DNA of 6,416 nt, taken from contig CP070706.1 of assembly GCA_020350085.1 (NCBI GenBank), positions 1-6,416 on the forward strand, read 5' to 3'. Under the pieces are notes generated by a model, which searched no databases, was not told the origin of the DNA, and saw only the letters and a program-made list of their open reading frames with translations. A program made the translations under genes and the position numbers. The DNA comes from Acidobacteriota bacterium (lineage in GTDB: Bacteria > Acidobacteriota > Polarisedimenticolia > J045). Shown piece after piece: positions 1 to 6,416 of this stretch (positions within the stretch are counted from its first letter, which is position 1; each line of letters opens with the position of its first letter).

Positions 1-33
1 AAAGCGGCTAAACCAGCCTGGGAAAAGGCGTAG
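1..33 (+). CDS. 3' end of an upstream gene (last 10 codons), product unknown
   Basis: Frame 1 is open from the first base and ends in a TAG at 31-33, giving a C-terminal peptide KAAKPAWEKA. The stop overlaps the Shine-Dalgarno sequence of the next gene, which is typical of a gene directly upstream in the same operon. By analogy with mvh-type loci the missing gene could be the hydrogenase small subunit (MvhG) or another Mvh/Hdr component, but ten residues cannot identify it. That assignment is context inference only. Confidence 0.45.
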   Translation, partial: KAAKPAWEKA

Positions 34-38
34 GAGGT
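32..38 (+). promoter_or_regulatory. Strong ribosome binding site for the group 3c large subunit
   Basis: AGGAGGT lies four bases before the ATG at 43 and overlaps the stop codon of the upstream reading frame (31-33). This supports the chosen start and suggests translational coupling with the upstream gene. Confidence 0.8.
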
Positions 39-42
39 AACT

Positions 43-1515
43 ATGACACAACAAATCACCATTGACCCCATCACTCGCCTGGAGGGTCACGGCAAAATCG
101 AAATCTTCCTGGACGATGAAGGTAATGTTGCCAACACCTATTTCCAGATCCCTGAACTGCGCGGATTCGAACGCTTCTGCGTGGGACGCCCCGCGGAGGA
201 AATGCCGCTGCTGACCAACCGCATCTGCGGCGTGTGCCCCGAAGCGCACCACATGGCCGCCACCAAGGCGCTGGACAACGTATTCCACGTGGATCCGCCT
301 CCCACTGCCAAGAAGCTTCGCGAGATGTTCTACAGCATCTTCTACGCCACGGACCACACGACCCACTTCTACGCGCTGGGTGGGCCGGATTTCGTCGTCG
401 GCCCGGAGGCCCCGCCCGCCGAGCGAAACATCCTCGGTGTCGTCAAGAAGGTGGGGCTCGAGATCGGCTCGAAGGTGATCAAGATGCGCCGCGACGGGCA
501 TCACCTGATCAAGCTGATGGGAGGCCGCCCGGTGCACCCGAACTGGGGCTTGCCGGGCGGGGTCAGCCGCGGGATCAGCGAGACGCAGCGAGAAGAGATC
601 GAGCGGCTGGGTCGCGAGGCGCTGGAGTTCGCGCAGTTCTCACTTCAGCTGTTTCACGACGTCGTGCTCGGTAACAGCAGCTATGTCGATCTGATCAAGT
701 CCGACGCGTACGTGCACAGGACCTACAACATGGGGACGGTCGACGCGAACAACCACGTCAACTTTTACGACGGCATGATCCGCGTGGTCTCGCCGAGCGG
801 CCAAGAGCACGCCAAGTACCACGCCCGCGATTATCAGCAGTACGTCGCCGAACACGTCGAGCCTTGGTCGTATCTCAAGTTCCCGTATCTGAAGCAGATC
901 GGCTGGAAAGGATTCGTCGACGGCGAGGAGTCTGGAATCTACAAGGCGACGCCGCTGTCGCGACTCAATGCCGCCGACGGCATGGCCACGCCGCTGGCTC
1001 AGGCCGAGTGCGAGAGAATGTACGATGCCCTCGGCGGCAAGCCGGTTCACCACACGCTGGCCACTCATTGGGCGCGACTGATCGAGCTTCTCTACGCCGC
1101 AGAGCGCTGGCTCGAGCTGGCGAAGGATGCCGAGATTACGGGCGAGCAGTATCGTGTGCTGCCCTCGGAGACACCAGTGGAAGGAGTCGGCTGTGTCGAG
1201 GCGCCGCGCGGCACGCTGACGCATCATTACTGGACCGACGAGCGCGGCGTGCTGACCCGAGTCAACCTGATCGTTGGAACGACCAACAACTATGCGCCGA
1301 TCAACATGTCGATCGCCAAGGCGGCCAAGGGCCTGATCAGGGCTGGCACCGCGGTTCGCGAAGGCTTGCTGAACAAGATCGAGATGGCGTTCCGGGCCTA
1401 CGATCCGTGTATGGCGTGCGCGACCCACAGCCTTCCAGGCCAGATGCCGCTCGAGGTCACCGTCCGCAGCTGCGACGGAGAAATCCTCGAAACGCACCGG
1501 CAGCACCTCTCCTGA
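43..1515 (+). CDS. mvhA: Group 3c (MvhA-like) cytosolic [NiFe]-hydrogenase large subunit
   Basis: Catalytic NiFe subunit of a cytoplasmic hydrogenase, 490 residues, full length for the family. The N-terminus reads DPITRLEGHGK. The first nickel-ligand motif is RICGVCPEAHH (R60, C62, C65, H69) and the second is DPCMACATH (C456, C459, H462). SPLSRLNAAD and APRGTLTHHY segments match methanogen MvhA/bacterial group 3c sequences as I remember them, better than group 1 or HoxH. There is no signal peptide. A 28-residue tail (463-490) follows H462; in this family such a tail is removed by a dedicated protease after nickel insertion, and a protease gene starts 29 bases downstream. In methanogens MvhA works with MvhG, MvhD and HdrABC, reducing heterodisulfide and ferredoxin by electron bifurcation. 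A similar Hdr-linked role here is inferred, since those genes are not in view. Group 3b/3d membership is less likely. Confidence 0.93.
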   Translation: MTQQITIDPITRLEGHGKIEIFLDDEGNVANTYFQIPELRGFERFCVGRPAEEMPLLTNRICGVCPEAHHMAATKALDNVFHVDPPPTAKKLREMFYSIFYATDHTTHFYALGGPDFVVGPEAPPAERNILGVVKKVGLEIGSKVIKMRRDGHHLIKLMGGRPVHPNWGLPGGVSRGISETQREEIERLGREALEFAQFSLQLFHDVVLGNSSYVDLIKSDAYVHRTYNMGTVDANNHVNFYDGMIRVVSPSGQEHAKYHARDYQQYVAEHVEPWSYLKFPYLKQIGWKGFVDGEESGIYKATPLSRLNAADGMATPLAQAECERMYDALGGKPVHHTLATHWARLIELLYAAERWLELAKDAEITGEQYRVLPSETPVEGVGCVEAPRGTLTHHYWTDERGVLTRVNLIVGTTNNYAPINMSIAKAAKGLIRAGTAVREGLLNKIEMAFRAYDPCMACATHSLPGQMPLEVTVRSCDGEILETHRQHLS

Positions 1516-1544
1516 CGCCCGGACGGGTTGGCGGATGGCATAAG

Positions 1545-2018
1545 ATGAAGACCCTCGTCATCGGACTCGGCAACCCGCTGCTGTGCGATGACGGTGTCGG
1601 CTGGCACGTGACTCGGGAGCTCCGACCTCTCGTCGAGCAGCGCGAGGATGTGGACGTGGTCGACTTGTGCGTCGGGGGTCTTCGCCTGATGGAGCAGATG
1701 ATCGGTTACGACCGTGTGATCATCATCGACGCGATGCGAACCGGTGCGAGGCCGGGTACCGTGCGCTGTTTGACTGCGGACGCCATTCCCACTCAACACA
1801 GCGCTTCGGCCCACGATGTCAACCTGCCGACGGCTCTGGAGCTCGGCCACCGCCTCGGCGCTGATCTGCCAGGCCGGCAGAATATCCTGTTGGTCGCGAT
1901 AGAAGCCGCAGACGTGGAAACATTCGCTGAGCATTGCACGCCCTCAGTCGCCGCGGCCGTTCCCCAGGCTGTGGCGGCCGTGGGTAGCGCTTTGGAGCGC
2001 GAGGGGACGTTGTCATGA
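1545..2018 (+). CDS. Hydrogenase maturation endopeptidase (HyaD/HybD/HycI family)
   Basis: 157-residue nickel-dependent protease that trims the C-terminal tail of a hydrogenase large subunit once nickel is in place. The N-terminal motif GLGNPLLCDDGVG is characteristic of the family. Against E. coli HybD (nickel-binding E16, D62, H93), the equivalents are D16, D62 (in IIIDAM) and H90 (in SAHDVNL). Asp at the first position is also found in HycI. Length is close to HybD (164). The ATG at 1545 places the conserved motif at residues 7-19, as in relatives; the frame is open further upstream, inside mvhA, but that extension has no family match. The Shine-Dalgarno is weak (GGATGG, 1533-1538), so translation may depend on coupling to mvhA. 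The probable substrate is the adjacent MvhA. Its stop overlaps the next start as ATGA. No His-rich or extra domain is present. Confidence 0.92.
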   Translation: MKTLVIGLGNPLLCDDGVGWHVTRELRPLVEQREDVDVVDLCVGGLRLMEQMIGYDRVIIIDAMRTGARPGTVRCLTADAIPTQHSASAHDVNLPTALELGHRLGADLPGRQNILLVAIEAADVETFAEHCTPSVAAAVPQAVAAVGSALEREGTLS

Positions 2019-2467
2019 CACAGATGCTTTCGACCGAGGTGTTGCGGCGCCTGCCCTACTTCGCTGGCGTGCACGAGGAGAGCTTGCGAAAAGTCGCCAT
2101 GATCAGCGAGGAAAGGAGCTTCTCCGCCGGCGACATCTTGTTCCGCGAGGGCGAGCCGGCCACCCACCTGTTCCTGATCGTCAGCGGAGAGGTGGACATT
2201 CAGCTCGTCATGGGAGACGGCGAGCACCGCACGGCAGACACTCTGGTAGCTGGAGATCTGATCGTATGGTCGTCGCTCGTCGAGCCGTTCCGCACGCGCT
2301 TTCACGGCGTGGCCCGCAAAGATACTTCGGTGATCGCCATCGAGGCGAAATCGCTGCGCGCCTTGCTCGAGACCGACATGACGCTCGGCTACCGCATGAT
2401 GAGCGGTGTCGCGAACGCCCTCAGTCACCGGCTCGCCGGGGCGCGCGTTCAGCTCGCCTCACGCTGA
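2015..2467 (+). CDS. Stand-alone cyclic nucleotide-binding-fold (Crp-type cNMP) protein without HTH
   Basis: 150-residue protein made almost entirely of one cNMP-binding beta-roll, as in Crp/Fnr regulators. An N-terminal helix (LRRLPYFAGVHEESL, 10-24) precedes the strand block FSAGDILFREGEPATHLFLI (36-55) and SGEVDIQL. An amphipathic C-helix closes the domain, and the protein stops near residue 150 where Crp would continue into its helix-turn-helix. It therefore should not bind DNA itself. The phosphate-binding cassette region (80-100) lacks the usual GE-x-A and Arg-Ser/Thr-Ala spacing; it reads GDLIVWSSL then PFRTRFHGVA. Cyclic nucleotide binding is thus uncertain. There are no cysteines, so no Fnr-like Fe-S cluster. 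Start: GAGGGGA at 2001-2007 lies seven bases before ATG 2015, favouring it over ATG 2024, and the start overlaps the protease stop. A regulatory or accessory subunit role in the group 3c complex is inference. Confidence 0.85.
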   Translation: MTQMLSTEVLRRLPYFAGVHEESLRKVAMISEERSFSAGDILFREGEPATHLFLIVSGEVDIQLVMGDGEHRTADTLVAGDLIVWSSLVEPFRTRFHGVARKDTSVIAIEAKSLRALLETDMTLGYRMMSGVANALSHRLAGARVQLASR

Positions 2468-2519
2468 GCAGCCCCGCTCGGCACGCCTGTATCGGTATCG
2501 ATCCGTGGACAATCCGGGC

Positions 2520-2525
2520 TAGAAT
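2520..2525 (+). promoter_or_regulatory. Possible -10 element upstream of hypA (weak)
   Basis: TAGAAT matches the sigma-70 -10 consensus at five of six positions and lies 27 bases before the hypA start, in the only gap above 80 bases within the left block. No good -35 hexamer is seen 16-18 bases upstream, so an internal promoter is only a possibility. Confidence 0.22.
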
Positions 2526-2529
2526 CCCC

Positions 2530-2542
2530 GCTCCTCCGGAGC
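2530..2542 (+). other. Small GC hairpin in the hypA leader overlapping the Shine-Dalgarno region
   Basis: GCTCC (2530-2534), TCC loop, GGAGC (2538-2542) can pair as a five-base stem. The GGAG half is the best Shine-Dalgarno candidate for hypA, ending about ten bases before ATG 2553. A second, weaker GGA lies at 2544-2546. The hairpin could reduce translation, but a stem this short may arise by chance in GC-rich DNA. Confidence 0.25.
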
Positions 2543-2552
2543 CGGATGACCG

Positions 2553-2963
2553 ATGCACGAGTTCGCCCTGGCCGATGCGGTGATCAGCGCCGCTCTCGAG
2601 ACCGCCGACAAGCAGAATCTCTCGCACATCACCGCGATCGCCGTGCGCATCGGTGAGCTGCAACAGATCGATCGCGAGACGTTCGAGTTCGCCCTCAAAG
2701 AGGTCATCCCGAACAGCGAGCCGCGGCTGGCGGGGACGAGCATCACGCTCGAAGTGCAGCACGCCTCGTTCCGCTGTCGAGCCTGCGAGGCCGAGTTCAC
2801 GCTAGATCAGACGCGCGGCCCTCTGGTGGAAGATCAGCTCGAGGCGATTCACTTCATTCCGGAGCTGGCGCGGGCCTTCATTCGATGTCCGGACTGTCGG
2901 AGCCTCGACTTCGAGCTGTTGACCGGCCGAGGTGTGTCAATCGACTACATCGAGGGAGAGTGA
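2553..2963 (+). CDS. hypA: HypA, hydrogenase nickel metallochaperone, long archaeal-type form
   Basis: HypA binds nickel through its N-terminal MHE (H2, E3) and, with its HypB partner, delivers it to the hydrogenase large subunit; a structural zinc sits in two CxxC motifs. Here the protein starts MHEFALAD, and the zinc motifs are C75-x2-C78 and C112-x2-C115. The 33 residues between the motifs are far more than the 13 in E. coli HypA, and total length is 136 rather than about 116. This longer form, with a segment like IHFIPE before the second motif and GRGV after it, resembles the Thermococcus HypA I remember (about 139 residues). The start is fixed by the invariant MHE. Seven bases separate it from the downstream ATPase gene, consistent with a HypA-HypB pair. 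It could serve both hydrogenases encoded here. Confidence 0.95.
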   Translation: MHEFALADAVISAALETADKQNLSHITAIAVRIGELQQIDRETFEFALKEVIPNSEPRLAGTSITLEVQHASFRCRACEAEFTLDQTRGPLVEDQLEAIHFIPELARAFIRCPDCRSLDFELLTGRGVSIDYIEGE

Positions 2964-2970
2964 CGCTGCC

Positions 2971-3717
2971 ATGGACCCGAGGCTCGCAGGCGTCAGAAAG
3001 CGGCTGGCGGGTATTGATCGCATCATCGCCGTCACCGGCGGTAAGGGCGGGATCGGCAAGAGCGTCGTCTCCGTCAGCTTGTCGCTGCTGCTGGCCGAGT
3101 CGGGCCTTCGCACCGGTCTTCTGGATCTCGATCTGACCGGACCGACGGATCACGTGCTCTTGGGGCTGGACTTCGGCGAGCAGTTCCCGTCGGAGGAGTT
3201 TGGCGTCGATCCAATGCTCGTTGGCGGGGTCCGTTTCATGTCGATCGCCTGCTTCTCGAAGCAGTCTCCTGCCGCGCTTCGCGGCCGCGACGTCACGAAC
3301 GCGCTGATCGAGATGCTGGCGATCACGCGTTGGGATGAACTCGACGTACTGGTGCTAGACATGCCGCCGGGCCTCGGTGACACTTCGCTCGACATCGTGC
3401 GTTTGCTCGAGCGCGCCGAGCATCTGGTGCTGGCCACCTCCTCTCGCGTCGTGCTCGAGACGGTTCGGCGCACGCTCGACGTCCTCGCTCAGCTCCGCAC
3501 CCGAGTCCTCGGCGTGCTGGAGAACATGAAGTCGGACAGCTCGCAGGCCGTCGAGCAGCTGGCCTCTCGTTTCAGCGTTCCTTACCTCGGCTCGTTGCCC
3601 GAGGACTCGTCTCTCGAGCTCGCCACGGGAACTGCCGAGAGTCTCGTCCGCACACCGACCGCTCGGGCGCTGAGAGAGGTCATCTCGGCGGTGTTTCCGC
3701 AAGTCCGAGGCTCCTAG
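2971..3717 (+). CDS. Mrp/MinD-family P-loop ATPase, probable ATPase-type HypB (nickel insertion partner of HypA)
   Basis: 248-residue cytosolic ATPase of the SIMIBI class. The deviant Walker A loop is GGKGGIGKS (23-31, with signature K25 and K30), the switch/A' region is LLDLDLTGPTDH (50-61), and Walker B is VLVLDMPPGLGD (126-137). LENMK (183-187) holds the Asn that contacts the base in Mrp/MinD proteins. It belongs to the Mrp/NBP35 group but lacks the CxxC that Fe-S carrier Mrp proteins carry after the ENM motif; its only cysteine is C94. In Thermococcus the HypB function is performed by an Mrp/MinD-like ATPase of about this size, encoded with a long HypA, instead of the usual HypB GTPase. 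The same long HypA is seven bases upstream here, so that assignment is favoured by inference. Start: ATG 2971 follows GAGGGAGAG at 2952-2960; a GTG at 2932 would overlap hypA by 32 bases and is less likely. No His-rich nickel-storage stretch is present. Confidence 0.88.
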   Translation: MDPRLAGVRKRLAGIDRIIAVTGGKGGIGKSVVSVSLSLLLAESGLRTGLLDLDLTGPTDHVLLGLDFGEQFPSEEFGVDPMLVGGVRFMSIACFSKQSPAALRGRDVTNALIEMLAITRWDELDVLVLDMPPGLGDTSLDIVRLLERAEHLVLATSSRVVLETVRRTLDVLAQLRTRVLGVLENMKSDSSQAVEQLASRFSVPYLGSLPEDSSLELATGTAESLVRTPTARALREVISAVFPQVRGS

Positions 3718-3804
3718 CCCGGCCGACAGCGTCGCAGCGATAAGCCATCGAACGCGCGCGGTGGACGAGTCGATCCCGTGCGCGAGCGCCCGCGACAGGT
3801 TCAA

Positions 3805-3822
3805 ACTTGACATAGGTCAAGT
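3805..3822. promoter_or_regulatory. Candidate FNR/CRP-superfamily operator
   Basis: ACTTGACATAGGTCAAGT has perfect seven-base arms around a four-base centre. Its core TTGAC-N4-GTCAA differs from the FNR/FixK/Dnr consensus TTGAT-N4-ATCAA at one symmetric position in each half, a variant tolerated by some family members. It lies 293 bases upstream of the small-subunit start. TTGACA (3807-3812) also equals a sigma-70 -35 box, but no -10 follows at 16-18 bases. Which regulator binds is unknown. Confidence 0.5.
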
Positions 3823-3845
3823 ATGTCACCTCTCGCGGAGGCTCC

Positions 3846-3874
3846 TGCCGGCGATCTATGAACCTGAGCCGGCA
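3846..3874. repeat. Inverted repeat, 7-base arms
   Basis: TGCCGGC (3846-3852) and GCCGGCA (3868-3874) are perfect reverse complements separated by 15 bases. No T-run follows directly, so it is not a standard rho-independent terminator. It sits 24 bases after the FNR-like palindrome and could be a leader hairpin or a chance GC-rich match. Confidence 0.3.
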
Positions 3875-4104
3875 AACAGTCTAGGTGCGCGGACGGCGGG
3901 AACCCTTTTTCTGAGAAGCGGCCCCTTCTAAGCGGGCGGCACATTGTGTTAGCCTACGCCCGCGTTCGGCGCCGAGACTGCTCGCGCGCTCGTCGGAATA
4001 CGTGCTCGACCCGCTGCCCACGCAGCTGCCCTCTGGGCGAGCCAGTGCGCGGCGGGCCGGCACCACCGGAGGGTCGTCAACAAACTCGCTAGAAGCCCTC
4101 CAGC

Positions 4105-4109
4105 AGGAG
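4105..4109 (+). promoter_or_regulatory. Ribosome binding site fixing the small-subunit start
   Basis: AGGAG lies six bases before ATG 4116. It favours this start over an in-frame GTG at 4002, whose extra 38 residues would precede the Tat motif and match nothing in the family. Confidence 0.7.
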
Positions 4110-4115
4110 CGAACG

Positions 4116-5230
4116 ATGGCAGATTCCAACGCTTCCGTCTGGCAGTTCATGCAGCACAAGGGCTACTCCCGCCGCGAGTTCATCCGATTCTGCAATTTCG
4201 CGGCCATCGCGGCCGGCATCGGAACGAGCGGGCTGTCGCGGGTCGTCCAGGCCTTCGAATCCAAGCCGCGTCCTCCCGTCGTCTGGCTGCACTTTCAAGA
4301 GTGCACGTGCTGCAGCGAGTCTTTCATCCGCTCTTCACACCCGATCGTCGCGGACATCGTCTTCGACTATCTGTCGCTCGACTACACTCAGACGCTGCAG
4401 GCGGCGGCAGGCGCGCAAGCCGAGGCATCCCTTCACGACACGATGTCGAAGTACCCCGGCGAGTACATTCTGCTGGTCGAGGGCGCCGTGCCGGTCAACG
4501 ACGGCGGCGTTTACTGCACGATCGCGGGCCGAAGCGCGCTGCAGATCCTCGAAGAGGCCGCGGAGAATGCGGCGGCCATCATCGCCTGGGGAAGCTGCGC
4601 ATCGAACGGCTGTATCCAGAAGGCAAACCCGAATCCGACCGGCGCCACACCGATTCACGAGCTGATCAGCCAGCAGGTGATCAACGTGCCCGGCTGCCCA
4701 CCGATCGGCGATGTGATGACCGCCGTGGTGACCCACATTCTGGTGATGGGGCACCCGCCCGATCTCGACAGTCAGGGCCGGCCGAAGGAGTTCTACGGGC
4801 GGCGGGTCCACGATACCTGCTACCGGCGCCCGTACTACGACGCCGGCCTGTTCGTCGAGGCCTGGGACGACGAGAACGCGCGCAAGGGGTACTGCTTGTA
4901 CAAGATGGGCTGCCGCGGTCCGGCGACCTACAACGCTTGCTCGGTGACTCGCTGGAACGAAGCGACGAGTTATCCGATTCAGTCCGGTCACGGCTGTATC
5001 GGATGCGCGGAGAACAACTTCTGGGACAACGGACCGTTCTACCAGCACATGGCGTCCTTCCCGGGCTTCGGCATCGAGACCACGGCCGACACCATCGGCA
5101 CAGCGATCGGGGTGGCGGCCGTCGCGGGCGTTGCCGCGCACGCGATCTCGACCAACATCCGCAAGCGCAAGCTGATCGCCGATCGTATCGAGCGCTCGGC
5201 GAAGGAGAAGGATCTCGGAGGGACTGACTG

Positions 5231-5231
<1 letters not shown>
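4116..5231 (+). CDS. hoxK: Group 1d-like membrane-bound uptake [NiFe]-hydrogenase small subunit (O2-tolerant type)
   Basis: 371-residue Fe-S subunit that carries electrons from the NiFe site to a membrane cytochrome b/quinone partner. The Tat motif SRREFIRF (18-25) is followed by a hydrophobic stretch, with likely cleavage after VVQA (near 46). This exports the folded dimer to the periplasm. Proximal cluster ligands are C63, C66, C161 and C194. C65 (in CTCC) and C166 (in SCASNGC) are the two extra cysteines of O2-tolerant [4Fe-3S] hydrogenases. Distal ligands are H232, C235, C260 and C266; medial ligands are C275, C294 and C297. A hydrophobic helix at about 324-344, followed by the basic NIRKRK, forms the usual C-terminal anchor. 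The stretch from DTCYRRP to GCAENNFWD closely resembles Cupriavidus necator HoxK as I recall it. The stop overlaps the large-subunit ATG by one base. The gene follows a 398-base non-coding region, so it is probably first in its operon. Confidence 0.95.

Positions 5232-6416
<1,185 letters not shown>

Larger units (their letters stand above)
3718..4115. other. 398-base intergenic region between the two hydrogenase operons
   Basis: No convincing gene is present on either strand. The open frames here are short and match no family I recognise. It contains an FNR/CRP-like palindrome (3805-3822), an inverted repeat (3846-3874), a ten-base palindrome TCGGCGCCGA (3966-3975) and a short T-run (3906-3910) with no strong stem before it. 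No good sigma-70 -10/-35 pair or sigma-54 -24/-12 pair was found. The region probably holds the terminator of the left operon and the promoter of the right one, but neither can be placed precisely. Confidence 0.6.

Noticed and set aside
640..1506. Long minus-strand open frame inside the group 3c large-subunit gene
   Set aside because: It lies wholly opposite a certain coding sequence, its translation is rich in Arg/Val/Asp repeats typical of antisense GC-rich frames, and it shows no recognisable domain.
864..1544. N-terminal extension of the maturation protease frame into mvhA
   Set aside because: The family motif GLGNPLLCDDG begins six residues after ATG 1545, as in relatives. The upstream 227 codons are an out-of-frame reading of mvhA.
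2932..2970. Earlier GTG start for the Mrp-like ATPase
   Set aside because: It would overlap hypA by 32 bases and add 13 residues without family match, whereas ATG 2971 has a Shine-Dalgarno sequence at 2952-2960.
2971..3717. Annotation as MinD/ParA partition protein
   Set aside because: The MPPGLGD Walker B region and ENM motif are Mrp-like, there is no membrane-targeting C-terminal helix, and no MinC/MinE or parB partner is present.
3718..3800. Rho-independent terminator after the ATPase gene
   Set aside because: GC-rich sequence is present, but no stable stem directly followed by a T-run could be found; the T-run at 3906-3910 follows only a three-base GGG/CCC pairing.
3936..3956. Possible sigma-54 promoter (GGCAC followed by TTAGC)
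   Set aside because: Spacing between the GG and GC elements is 12 bases instead of the required 10, and the -24 block lacks the full TGGCAC.
4002..4115. Earlier start for the uptake hydrogenase small subunit
   Set aside because: It adds 38 residues ahead of the Tat motif with no similarity, while AGGAG is correctly spaced before ATG 4116.
3881..4159. Minus-strand frame of 92 codons across the intergenic region
   Set aside because: Low-complexity Arg/Ser/Ala composition, no family match, and it runs into the coding start of the small subunit on the other strand.
4335..5141. Long minus-strand open frame inside the small-subunit gene
   Set aside because: It is opposite a gene whose eleven classical Fe-S ligands are all intact; it is a GC-rich shadow frame.

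Overview
The window is a dense, plus-strand [NiFe]-hydrogenase locus from a GC-rich bacterium. The bacterial reading rests on a Tat-exported, membrane-anchored uptake hydrogenase resembling the Cupriavidus HoxK/HoxG type, and on good Shine-Dalgarno sequences with tightly overlapping genes. I cannot name the phylum. No mobile element, RNA gene or CRISPR array is visible.

Left block (1-3717), probably one transcript: the last codons of an upstream gene, then a cytosolic group 3c (MvhA-like) hydrogenase large subunit, a HyaD/HybD/HycI-type maturation endopeptidase, a stand-alone cyclic-nucleotide-binding-fold protein without a DNA-binding domain, a long archaeal-type HypA nickel chaperone, and a Mrp/MinD-like ATPase that best fits the ATPase-type HypB. 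MvhA carries a 28-residue C-terminal tail after its last nickel-ligand motif. The protease next door is the obvious enzyme to remove it after nickel insertion, and HypA plus the ATPase would supply the nickel. The electron-transfer partners expected for group 3c (MvhG, MvhD, HdrABC) would lie upstream of the window.

Middle (3718-4115): about 400 bases without a convincing gene. It contains an 18-base palindrome with an FNR/CRP-type core (TTGAC-N4-GTCAA), so it is probably the control region of the second operon.

Right block (4116-6416, running off the end): a group 1d-like membrane-bound uptake hydrogenase. The small subunit has a Tat signal, a C-terminal membrane anchor, all eleven classical Fe-S ligands and the two extra cysteines that mark the oxygen-tolerant [4Fe-3S] proximal cluster. 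The large subunit starts within the small-subunit stop codon and is cut by the window edge before its C-terminal nickel motif.

Together the locus joins a cytoplasmic hydrogenase, probably linked to heterodisulfide-reductase-type electron transfer, to a periplasm-facing, probably O2-tolerant H2-oxidising enzyme. The main item of interest is the archaeal-type HypA/ATPase-HypB nickel-delivery pair between the two. The stand-alone cNMP-fold protein and the FNR-like palindrome come next.
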